A stretch of DNA of 43,552 bases, taken from IMG/VR virus record IMGVR_UViG_3300033153_016033, positions 1 through 43,552 of that record; one strand, written 5' to 3'. Below are positions 39,085 through 43,552 of this stretch, one piece after another (positions within the stretch are counted from its first letter, which is position 1; every line of letters begins with the position of its first letter). Both the position numbers and the translations under genes were made by a program. Below the pieces are notes generated by a model that had not been told where the DNA came from, did no database searches, and saw only the letters and a program-made list of their open reading frames with translations. Source of the DNA: a virus.

Positions 39085-39327
39085 TTATTCAAACCTAATA
39101 ATATACTTCTTATCCTCCCCATATACCCTCTCCCACCCCTTGATCCATTTACCCTTACGGAGCATATCCAGAAACTCTTTGATGGACATATTACTTGAAT
39201 AAGTTATTGTTGGTTTGACTAGATTATCTAATCTATTATTTAATTCTTTATTTTCTTTATCCTGTCGCTCTATATCCTTAGGGGCAAACGATTTTCCGTA
39301 AAAATTATTGTTATTTTTTTTGGTCAT
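39085..39327 (-). CDS. Hypothetical protein, 80 residues
   Basis: A hydrophilic protein with an Asn-rich start (MTKKNNNNFYGKSFAPKDIE), a charged helix (RQDKENKELNNRLDNLVKPT) and a compact end (KGWERVYGEDKKYIIRFE). Its start overlaps the 39311 gene by 17 bases. No domain recognised. Confidence 0.6.
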   Translation of the reverse strand: MTKKNNNNFYGKSFAPKDIERQDKENKELNNRLDNLVKPTITYSSNMSIKEFLDMLRKGKWIKGWERVYGEDKKYIIRFE

Positions 39328-39475
39328 ATAAACTATATTTTAACCATTCCCTAAAACTTTTATAACATTTTGCACAAATAGTTACCTTTTCAGGCATTAT
39401 CGGGAAAGTATCTATAAATTCATAAAATTTAAATATTTTAGCTTTACATCTGTGGCATTGTTTATCTTTGGTCAT
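39311..39475 (-). CDS. Zinc-ribbon mini-protein, 54 residues
   Basis: A short protein with two CxxC pairs (CHRC at residues 7-10 and CAKC at 34-37) separated by a beta-rich stretch, the signature of a zinc ribbon. The start is in a TTATATGACC context and its stop runs into the next gene. Zinc-ribbon mini-proteins often bind DNA or RNA polymerase; the role here is unknown. Confidence 0.65.
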   Translation of the reverse strand: MTKDKQCHRCKAKIFKFYEFIDTFPIMPEKVTICAKCYKSFREWLKYSLYDQKK

Positions 39476-39487
39476 ATAATTCACAAA

Positions 39488-39805
39488 TTAATTAATTATC
39501 TTCTCCACCTCCTCCAAACTTTTAACAACATAATATTTACCACCTACATGCTTAATTTTTCCTTCAGCTTCTAGTTGTGATGGAGACTGTTTGCCATTTT
39601 TTATCTTTACTTCCAGCCCTATGAACTTCCCATCAACACAGCATACAATATCTGGGACTCCAGCTTTAGAAAATCTCATATATCCGCCCTTCTCAAGTCT
39701 AACAGCTCCAGCGTGTACTCTAAAGCAATAACATTTAAAGGCCTTTTCCTTATAGCCGAGGTAATCCAAAATTACTTTTTGGAGTTGATTCTCTGTTTGT
39801 TTCAT
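39488..39805 (-). CDS. VRR-NUC domain nuclease
   Basis: A 105-residue protein matching the minimal VRR-NUC fold of the PD-(D/E)xK superfamily. It has a QLQKVILDYLGYKEK start, then FRVHAGAVRLEKGGYMRFSK, the catalytic AGVPDIVCCVDGKFIGLEVK (Asp of PDI, Glu and Lys of EVK) and GKQSPSQLEAEGKIKHVGGK. Stand-alone VRR-NUC proteins are common phage nucleases thought to resolve branched DNA. It is divergent from the XRE-like regulator and has its own promoter. Confidence 0.88.
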   Translation of the reverse strand: MKQTENQLQKVILDYLGYKEKAFKCYCFRVHAGAVRLEKGGYMRFSKAGVPDIVCCVDGKFIGLEVKIKNGKQSPSQLEAEGKIKHVGGKYYVVKSLEEVEKIIN

Positions 39806-39835
39806 AGGGGTGGATAAGTTAATTGGTATGATTGT

Positions 39836-39864
39836 AGTGTATCATTATATTCGTAGGTATGCAA
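39836..39864 (-). promoter_or_regulatory. Promoter of the minus-strand replication genes
   Basis: On the minus strand TTGCAT (39859-39864), a 17-bp spacer and TACACT (39836-39841) preceded by TGA. The -35 overlaps the first copy of a 12-base repeat (39852-39863), so a repressor bound there would block it. Confidence 0.5.
39852..39863. promoter_or_regulatory. Candidate operator, copy 1
   Basis: CGTAGGTATGCA overlaps the -35 of the minus-strand promoter. A near copy (10 of 12 bases) lies at 39914-39925. An inverted TATGCA/TGCATA pair (39858-39863 and 39876-39881) also starts here. Confidence 0.4.
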
Positions 39865-39913
39865 ATGCGTATCTGTGCATAAGTATTTTAAATCAATGTT
39901 TATAGGGTCGTTG

Positions 39914-39925
39914 CGTAGGCTTGCA
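39914..39925. promoter_or_regulatory. Candidate operator, copy 2
   Basis: CGTAGGCTTGCA overlaps the -35 of the plus-strand promoter, in the same orientation as copy 1 and 62 bases away. The arrangement suggests that the XRE-like protein or a host factor could control both directions. Confidence 0.4.
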
Positions 39926-39949
39926 TATATTTTCCAGATATGTTACAAT
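39921..39949 (+). promoter_or_regulatory. Early plus-strand promoter
   Basis: TTGCAT (39921-39926), a 17-bp spacer and TACAAT (39944-39949) preceded by TGT (an extended -10). The predicted start near 39956 gives a short AT-rich leader before the regulator's ATG at 39973. It is the likely promoter of the plus-strand operon running to the right edge. Confidence 0.65.
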
Positions 39950-39972
39950 ATAATTACAATTAAAAATAATAT

Positions 39973-40224
39973 ATGCACCCATTAGAAAAGTTAAAACAAA
40001 TGAGCGGTAAAGGTCTAGTTGATTTTTGTAAGAATCTAGATATCCATCACGAAACTTATCGTAAAATTATTACAGGTAATGTCCTCAATATGAGTCTTAA
40101 TGCTTTTATTAAAATTGAAAAAAATACTGGTTTGAGTTTTGAGAAGTTAGTTGATGTTAGAAAAATATTTAAAATAATTCAAGAAGATAAGACTAAAAAA
40201 GAAGAGTTTAAAATTAAAAATTAA
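39973..40224 (+). CDS. XRE-like helix-turn-helix regulator
   Basis: An 83-residue protein. Residues about 12-60 (GKGLVDFCKNLDIHHETYRK, then NMSLNAFIKIEKNTGLSFEK) fit a Cro/CI-type helix-turn-helix, with the recognition helix around HHETYRKII. A Lys-rich tail follows. It is the first gene of the plus-strand operon and is flanked by divergent promoters with repeated sites, so it probably regulates the early/late choice. There is no integrase, so a lysogeny role is not implied. Confidence 0.75.
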   Translation: MHPLEKLKQMSGKGLVDFCKNLDIHHETYRKIITGNVLNMSLNAFIKIEKNTGLSFEKLVDVRKIFKIIQEDKTKKEEFKIKN

Positions 40225-40229
40225 ATAAA

Positions 40230-40299
40230 CATCTTTTCCCATCCGTCCTATGATCTGCTTATCTCGTCAGCTGTCATATCCGGGCGGTGGGAAAGGATG
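40230..40299 (+). other. Long near-perfect hairpin after the regulator gene
   Basis: Bases 40230-40248 pair with 40282-40299: 18 pairs, one bulged T and two wobbles. TATGA (40249-40253) then pairs with TCATA (40274-40278). The 5' arm reads CATCTTTTCCCATCCGTCC. There is no T-run after it (ATATTTGAAAA follows), so it may be a processing or stability element rather than a strong terminator. Confidence 0.6.
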
Positions 40300-40313
40300 A
40301 TATTTGAAAATAT

Positions 40314-40430
40314 ATGAAATATCAAAAAGGTTATTCAACAATTAATAAAATTCAAACTCCTAAGCTATATTTCATTGCGATTGTCACTGTTGTGGCGATT
40401 CAAGGGTTTTTAATGAGTATATATAACTAA
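40314..40430 (+). CDS. Small single-pass membrane protein, 38 residues
   Basis: A short frame in the TATATG context, with a basic/polar head (MKYQKGYSTINKIQTPKL) and one hydrophobic helix (YFIAIVTVVAIQGFLMSIY). It lies between the long hairpin and the HNH-AP2 gene, one base before the latter's start. Early membrane mini-proteins of phages often affect host envelope functions; this is only a suggestion. Confidence 0.55.
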   Translation: MKYQKGYSTINKIQTPKLYFIAIVTVVAIQGFLMSIYN

Positions 40431-40431
40431 T

Positions 40432-41025
40432 ATGAGAATATGTAAAGTTAAAAATTGTGAAGTTAAGAATTATAGCAATGGATATTGCAGTAAACATTAT
40501 GCTCAAAAAAGAACACATGGAAAAATATTGAAACGAACTATTTTTGATAAAAATGAAATAATTTGTAAAGGGAACATCTGTGAGATCGTTTTATATAAAG
40601 GGCGATCAACTCCGATGGAAACAGCGAGAGCCATTATCAATAATGATAAAAAAATATTAAATAAAATCAAAAAATATAAATGGCATTTAGGTAATCACGG
40701 ATACGCTATTTATAATAATAATAAAATATTATTACTACATCATTTAATCTTGCCGAAGAGAAGTAAACTAACAGTAGACCATATTGATACTAATAAATTA
40801 AATAATTGTAAATCTAATTTACGATATGCAACTAAAACAGAAAACTTAAGAAATAGAAAAGCGAAAGGCTACTGCTGGAATAAAAAAGATAAAAGATGGC
40901 AACCTTATATTAGGGTAAAATATAAACAAATTAATTTAGGAAGTTTTATTAACGAAGAAGACGCTATCAAAGCCCGCAAACAAGCTGAGATTAAATATTT
41001 TAAAGAGTTTAGATATAAAGGATAA
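40432..41025 (+). CDS. HNH-AP2 homing-type endonuclease
   Basis: A 197-residue protein with a CKVKNCEVKNYSNGYCSKHY zinc-type start and an HNH core (KLTVDHIDTNKLNNCKSNLR, then YATKTENLRNRK) preceded by HHLILPKRS. A complete AP2 DNA-binding domain ends it (GYCWNKKDKRWQPYIRVKYK, then INLGSFINEEDAIKARKQAE). HNH plus AP2 is the standard layout of free-standing phage homing endonucleases. It lies in the direction of the early operon. Confidence 0.9.
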   Translation: MRICKVKNCEVKNYSNGYCSKHYAQKRTHGKILKRTIFDKNEIICKGNICEIVLYKGRSTPMETARAIINNDKKILNKIKKYKWHLGNHGYAIYNNNKILLLHHLILPKRSKLTVDHIDTNKLNNCKSNLRYATKTENLRNRKAKGYCWNKKDKRWQPYIRVKYKQINLGSFINEEDAIKARKQAEIKYFKEFRYKG

Positions 41026-41029
41026 TTCT

Positions 41030-41164
41030 ATGTTAAAAGGATTTACAATTAGAGAAGTCCAAGATGGACTACCCTCAGAACTAACCCGATTATTCAGATT
41101 TGATTGGTTTAGCTATTGTTTGGGGCTATTTACTTTTGTATTTATCTATCTATTAACTATATGA
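41030..41164 (+). CDS. Small membrane protein, 44 residues
   Basis: Starts four bases after the endonuclease stop with an AAGGA site eight bases ahead. It has an amphipathic head (MLKGFTIREVQDGLPSELTR) and one hydrophobic helix (YCLGLFTFVFIYLLTI). Its TGA overlaps the next ATG. Function unknown. Confidence 0.55.
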   Translation: MLKGFTIREVQDGLPSELTRLFRFDWFSYCLGLFTFVFIYLLTI

Positions 41165-41304
41165 ACGATTATTTTTCACATTTTTGGATTGTAGGCATGA
41201 TATTAATGGCGTGTGGTAATACTTCTGGATGGAGAATTACAGGAGGATTAGTAATATTGTGTTATTTTGTATTCTCTATATTATATTTCTTTTTTGTTAA
41301 TTAA
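41161..41304 (+). CDS. Small two-helix membrane protein, 47 residues
   Basis: Begins at the ATGA overlap with the previous stop (MNDYFSHFWIVGMILMACGN). Two hydrophobic helices flank a short polar turn (TSGWRI). The layout is holin-like, but it sits in the early operon, so a pinholin, anti-holin or envelope-modifying role cannot be told apart. Confidence 0.55.
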   Translation: MNDYFSHFWIVGMILMACGNTSGWRITGGLVILCYFVFSILYFFFVN

Positions 41305-41305
41305 T

Positions 41306-41392
41306 ATGAAACCTCTAATTACAATTCCTTGGTGGCTCTGGCGTCTAAGAAAATGGTTCAAGCGATTATTCTTTTATGAGTTCTATATATGA
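41306..41392 (+). CDS. Very small basic, Trp-rich protein, 28 residues
   Basis: MKPLITIPWWLWRLRKWFKR and a short aromatic end. The Trp/Arg pattern would make a membrane-interface helix. It starts one base after the previous stop and its TGA overlaps the next ATG, so it is kept in a coupled chain. Small size limits confidence. Confidence 0.45.
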   Translation: MKPLITIPWWLWRLRKWFKRLFFYEFYI

Positions 41393-41520
41393 AGAGAAAA
41401 AAGAAAATTAAACCAATAGAAGTAGAGAAGCCAGTAGTATGGGAAACAAATCGTAACCGCTGGCAAAGATTCTTATTCGATAATGTAGAAATGAAAATTA
41501 AAAAATTAAGAAAAATATGA
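41389..41520 (+). CDS. Small basic protein, 43 residues
   Basis: A Lys/Arg-rich protein (MKRKKKIKPIEVEKPVVWET, NRNRWQRFLF, then a basic tail) in an ATGA-coupled position between two other mini-genes. Possibly nucleic-acid binding. No family. Confidence 0.5.
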   Translation: MKRKKKIKPIEVEKPVVWETNRNRWQRFLFDNVEMKIKKLRKI

Positions 41521-41723
41521 ACACCAATAAATACCAACAACATAATATTGATTTGTTAAAGAAGAAAGACCCTGATACTTTCGGGTATTGTTACTCGAAT
41601 TGTGTAGGGTTTAAATGTGTTTTGGCAGGTTGTGAGATCAGCCCTGGGCTGGTTAAGCCAGGGTTTAATCCTAAAACTATTCTCTGTTATAATTGTAAAA
41701 AAGATTTAAAAATTATTAAGTAA
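41517..41723 (+). CDS. Cys-rich small protein, 68 residues
   Basis: Starts at an ATGA overlap. Contains CYSNCVGFKCVLAGCEISPG and a later CYNC pair, so six Cys in total and a probable structural zinc site. It precedes the ssDNA-binding-like gene by 11 bases. No family recognised. Confidence 0.6.
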   Translation: MNTNKYQQHNIDLLKKKDPDTFGYCYSNCVGFKCVLAGCEISPGLVKPGFNPKTILCYNCKKDLKIIK

Positions 41724-41734
41724 ATAGAAAAAAT

Positions 41735-42268
41735 ATGCCAAAAGAATTTTCGTTCACAGACACCTACGAAACTGCCAAGAAAGAATATAATCTTGGTGAA
41801 GGTACAGACAGATTCAAGCCAGAAGAAGGAGAGAATAAATTTAGATTGGTAAGTGTATGCTTGCCTCATGCCGGAGTATATAAGGATAAACCAACCTTTA
41901 AATGGTTATGCCATATCCTAGACAGAAAAGATGGCAAGGTAAAGCCATACTTTATGCCAGTTACTGTGTATAAGGGAATAGAGGCCTTACAGCTGAATGA
42001 TGATTATAAGTTTGACAATGTGCCTATGCCTTATGATATTAACCTCAAGGCTGATGGAGCAGGTACTAAAGAAGTTAAATATACTGTTATGCCTAGCAAA
42101 GAAAAAGCATTGACAAAAGAAGAATTAAAAATGATAGAAGACGCACCGGATATACAGGAAATTCAAGATAAAATTAAGGAGAAGCAAGGGGAAGCCGAAA
42201 CTCCACCTACCCCAGCCGAACCTACTGGCGCGGTAACGGATCAAGATGTTTCAGATATACCGCTTTAA
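41735..42268 (+). CDS. ssDNA-binding-like protein with acidic tail
   Basis: A 177-residue protein. Residues 25-125 follow a pattern seen in phage ssDNA-binding proteins: RFKPEEGENKFRLVSVCLPH, then KWLCHILDRKDGKVKPYFMP, VYKGIEALQLN, PYDINLKADGAGTKEVKYTV and MPSKEK. The C-terminal 50 residues are Glu/Pro/Thr-rich and end in DQDVSDIPL, the acidic tip with hydrophobic end typical of SSB partner-binding tails. It likely coats single strands exposed by the SF3 helicase. Confidence 0.75.
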   Translation: MPKEFSFTDTYETAKKEYNLGEGTDRFKPEEGENKFRLVSVCLPHAGVYKDKPTFKWLCHILDRKDGKVKPYFMPVTVYKGIEALQLNDDYKFDNVPMPYDINLKADGAGTKEVKYTVMPSKEKALTKEELKMIEDAPDIQEIQDKIKEKQGEAETPPTPAEPTGAVTDQDVSDIPL

Positions 42269-42275
42269 TTCCTCC

Positions 42276-42358
42276 CTCGGCTAGAGTTATGCGTGCTGGT
42301 GAAGTCCGTCCCCTTAATAGGGCTGTAGGCTTCATTACAGCTAGATAAACTGGCCGAG
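42276..42358 (+). ncRNA. Structured spacer RNA after the SSB-like gene
   Basis: Closing stem CTCGGCT (42276-42282) with GGCCGAG (42352-42358, one wobble), possibly extended by AGTTAT/ATAAACT. Inside are CCCT/AGGG (42311-42314 with 42319-42322) and GCTGTA/TACAGC (42322-42327 with 42336-42341). The loop of the latter contains CTTCA (42330-42334), complementary to TGAAG (42300-42304). This is a multi-branch fold with a loop contact. There is no T-run, so it is transcribed with the operon. Class unknown. Confidence 0.5.
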
Positions 42359-42390
42359 ATGAGAAGTTAATTAAACCAAAAGGTGCTATT

Positions 42391-42501
42391 ATGGAAGACT
42401 TTTTTAAAGGCTTAGCAATGATAATCGTTATCATTATCGTTTCACTATTAGGCTTTAGAATAGGGCATGATTCTAGCAAACCTCCTAAGGGAGAAAAATA
42501 A
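42391..42501 (+). CDS. Small membrane protein, 36 residues
   Basis: MEDFFKGLAMIIVIIIVSLL, then a basic hydrophilic tail (GFRIGHDSSKPPKGEK). One clear transmembrane helix. A GGTG lies seven bases before the ATG. The next gene's GGGAG site is inside its last codons. Confidence 0.5.
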   Translation: MEDFFKGLAMIIVIIIVSLLGFRIGHDSSKPPKGEK

Positions 42502-42502
42502 A

Positions 42503-42661
42503 ATGGAATTAAAAGTGCAGTGCTGTTCAGTTTGCGATTGGTACAGAGTAAACAAAACTTGGATAAGTCCAAGAAACTTTAAACAACAGCTTATAGTTGA
42601 AAATAATAAAATCAACTATCTGCAATTCATGTGCTATAAAATCAGAGGAGGATTAATTTAA
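42503..42661 (+). CDS. Cys-rich small protein, 52 residues
   Basis: MELKVQCCSVCDWYRVNKTW with a CxxC motif, then a basic, aromatic tail with a lone later Cys (MCYKIRGGLI). GGGAG lies nine bases before the ATG. An in-frame ATG 12 codons upstream lies within the previous gene and lacks such a site. Possibly zinc-binding. Confidence 0.55.
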   Translation: MELKVQCCSVCDWYRVNKTWISPRNFKQQLIVENNKINYLQFMCYKIRGGLI

Positions 42662-42765
42662 TCTTCCTCTAAACCCCCAACAACAAACCCACACATTTAT
42701 CCCCCAATCCTAGCCAAAATTAGACTGCGCATTATTACATGTAAATTATTATTGAGAAGAAATAT

Positions 42766-42966
42766 ATGGAAAAAGAAAAACTAACTAGATGTGGTGCTTG
42801 TGGAGCATGGCAACAAGACCCTAAGAGTTACACTAAAAAAGAACAAGATGGTTGTGAGCTTGTACATTGTGGTTGTGAGCAAGAAGAAGAAAGAGAACAA
42901 AGATATGTTACTAGGGACATGGCTATTGACGCTGGAGATTTATCATTAGAAGGAAGTCAATATTAA
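42766..42966 (+). CDS. Zinc-binding-type small protein, 66 residues
   Basis: Begins MEKEKLTRCGACGAWQQDPK; a CGAC pair is followed by CELVHCGC, giving a zinc-ribbon-like four-Cys set. The C-terminal half is Glu/Asp-rich (EQEEEREQRYVTRDMAIDAG). Function unknown. Confidence 0.6.
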   Translation: MEKEKLTRCGACGAWQQDPKSYTKKEQDGCELVHCGCEQEEEREQRYVTRDMAIDAGDLSLEGSQY

Positions 42967-42970
42967 CCAC

Positions 42971-42989
42971 CCCCCAGAAGATTTGGGGA
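42971..42989. repeat. 19-bp hairpin repeat, copy 1
   Basis: CCCCCAGAAGATTTGGGGA forms a CCCC/GGGG hairpin. It lies ten bases before the ATG at 42999, and its GGGGA could serve as a ribosome site. It is identical to copy 2 exactly 200 bases downstream. Confidence 0.8.
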
Positions 42990-42998
42990 ATTAAATAT

Positions 42999-43205
42999 AT
43001 GGTAGGACTAAATATATATCAAGATAATCCATATATAGGAATTTGGTTAGAGCAATACTATTATTCCTTGCCTTTATGGCGTAGATTATTAAGTAAATTA
43101 CCATTTGAAAAACATAAAATTAGCCAAAAAGAATTTGAAACTTGGTTAAGAAATAAGAATAACCAACTAACCCCCAGAAGATTTGGGGAGATTAAATATA
43201 TCTAG
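42999..43205 (+). CDS. Hypothetical protein, 68 residues, 3' end runs into a repeat
   Basis: An aromatic-rich protein (MVGLNIYQDNPYIGIWLEQY, LPLWRRLLSKLPFEKHKISQ). The last dozen codons (LTPRRFGEIKYI) are translated from the second copy of the hairpin repeat that also precedes this gene. It probably extended into a duplicated intergenic segment. No family recognised. Confidence 0.55.
   Translation: MVGLNIYQDNPYIGIWLEQYYYSLPLWRRLLSKLPFEKHKISQKEFETWLRNKNNQLTPRRFGEIKYI
43171..43189. repeat. 19-bp hairpin repeat, copy 2
   Basis: Identical to copy 1 and followed by GATTAAATATA, against ATTAAATATA after copy 1. Where copy 1 leads to ATATATG, copy 2 leads to ATATATC, so it looks like a duplicated gene start that lost its ATG. 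Confidence 0.8.
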
Positions 43206-43283
43206 TTTACTGTCGCCTGCTCACTTGCTAAGTGGCCACACTTCCTAAAAGAGTTCTGATTAGTCGGAGCAGGCGAGAGTAAA
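43206..43283 (+). other. Structured spacer with competing hairpins
   Basis: TTTACT (43206-43211) and TCGCCTGCTC (43213-43222) pair with GAGCAGGCGA (43267-43276) and AGTAAA (43278-43283): 16 pairs with one mismatch. Inside, AAGTG (43230-43234) can pair with CACTT on either side (43222-43226 or 43239-43243). The two choices exclude each other. It directly follows the stop of the 42999 gene. There is no T-run. Confidence 0.55.
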
Positions 43284-43299
43284 TTTAAAGATAAATAAT

Positions 43300-43446
43300 A
43301 TGAAATTATGTAATTGTAAACATCCCCAACCCCTCCCCTATTCCGCCAAAGGAACTACCTATTTTTATCGTTGTAAAGTTTGTTTAAAGCCTGTTAGGGA
43401 TAGGGATAATAAGGAGTTGAAGAATTTAAAGGTTAAAGATAAATAA
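43300..43446 (+). CDS. Cys-containing small protein, 48 residues
   Basis: MKLCNCKHPQPLPYSAKGTT with a CNC start and a later CKVC pair, a probable zinc site, then a basic helical tail. The start has the AATAATATG context and the stop is one base from the next start. Confidence 0.55.
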   Translation: MKLCNCKHPQPLPYSAKGTTYFYRCKVCLKPVRDRDNKELKNLKVKDK

Positions 43447-43447
43447 T

Positions 43448-43552
43448 ATGAAACAATTTTATTTAATAACAGAACTAAAAGAGATAAGAGAATTAACTAG
43501 CTTAAATGATGACGCTATTTGGAAAGCTGGAGTGTGCCTTGATGATTGGGAT
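43448..43552 (+). CDS. Incomplete gene at the right edge
   Basis: A frame starting in the TAATATG context (MKQFYLITELKEIRELTSLN) is open to the last base, 35 codons, ending CLDDWD. It reaches the edge in phase zero. If the molecule is circular it continues directly into the methyltransferase frame at position 1, giving 191 codons. Otherwise the product is unknown. Confidence 0.5.
   Translation, partial: MKQFYLITELKEIRELTSLNDDAIWKAGVCLDDWD

Noticed and set aside
42295-42345. Resemblance of GGTGAAGTCC...GGGCTGTA to the cobalamin riboswitch core.
   Set aside because: The B12 box and other conserved core parts are missing, and the order of hairpins does not fit.
42276-42358. A tRNA, because of the 7-bp closing stem.
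   Set aside because: There is no T-arm adjacent to the 3' acceptor strand and no anticodon arm in the right place.
1-43552. Integrase, reverse transcriptase (diversity-generating element), toxin-antitoxin pair or CRISPR-associated genes.
   Set aside because: I searched the translated genes for the expected motifs and found none that I could support.

Overview
This window looks like most or all of the genome of a tailed double-stranded DNA virus, AT-rich and read with the standard bacterial code. It carries small and large terminase subunits, a portal-like protein, a scaffold-like protein, a major capsid protein, holin-like genes, a D5-type SF3 helicase, a ssDNA-binding-like protein and an XRE-like regulator. 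I see no integrase, DNA or RNA polymerase, tail tape measure, tRNA or CRISPR array. The lack of a tape measure, plus probable ejection proteins and an adaptor/tail-hub pair, suggests a podovirus-like particle (inference). Several large proteins have N-terminal signal peptides or a lipobox together with Thr/Ser-rich stretches and repeated GIGT-x-x-P motifs. From memory this style is common in Patescibacteria (Parcubacteria), so a host in that group is my best guess; it is not proven.

Layout. Position 1-471 (+) is a small methyltransferase ending at a shared bidirectional terminator. From about 38.9 kb down to 0.5 kb nearly everything is on the minus strand: small DNA-metabolism genes (39.8-33.6 kb: VRR-NUC nuclease, zinc-ribbon proteins, adenine methylase, HNH nucleases, SF3 helicase, cytosine methylase), a 552-bp non-coding region full of hairpins (33.08-33.63 kb), terminase (32.3-29.5 kb), portal (28.2 kb), scaffold and capsid (25.3-23.0 kb), a block of secreted, lipoprotein and fibre-like proteins (22.5-15.3 kb), a cysteine-peptidase-like protein with holin- and spanin-like genes (14.5-12.5 kb), adaptor and tail-hub proteins (11.8-8.7 kb), a LysM protein (8.7 kb) and probable ejection proteins (7.0-0.5 kb). 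Three mobile endonuclease-like genes sit inside this block on the opposite strand (2521, 11865, 14624); two have clear promoters of their own. From 39.97 kb to the right edge the plus strand carries a probable early operon: XRE-like regulator, HNH-AP2 nuclease, a chain of tiny ATGA-coupled ORFs, a ssDNA-binding-like protein and several Cys-rich mini-proteins.

The most unusual content is non-coding. At least eight intergenic segments have extensive perfect pairing. Two (2219-2311 plus; 37608-37735 minus) look like complete small-RNA genes: sigma70-type promoter, structured body, and an intrinsic terminator whose loop can pair with the 5' part of the same RNA. Others are a bistable segment ahead of the scaffold gene (25380-25496), a pseudoknotted leader (2438-2507), a hairpin that starts at the predicted +1 of an endonuclease transcript (14569-14613), an array of hairpins plus a pseudoknot at 33.17-33.44 kb, and structured spacers in the early operon (40230-40299, 42276-42358, 43206-43283). 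Two hairpin sequences are also duplicated around single genes (the adenine methylase, and the gene at 42999).

Many start codons lack a Shine-Dalgarno site and follow an AT-only spacer rich in TTAATTAAT, often ending ATATG; a minority have clear GGAGG-type sites. If the window is one complete circular genome, the incomplete reading frame at the right edge continues in frame into the methyltransferase at position 1.
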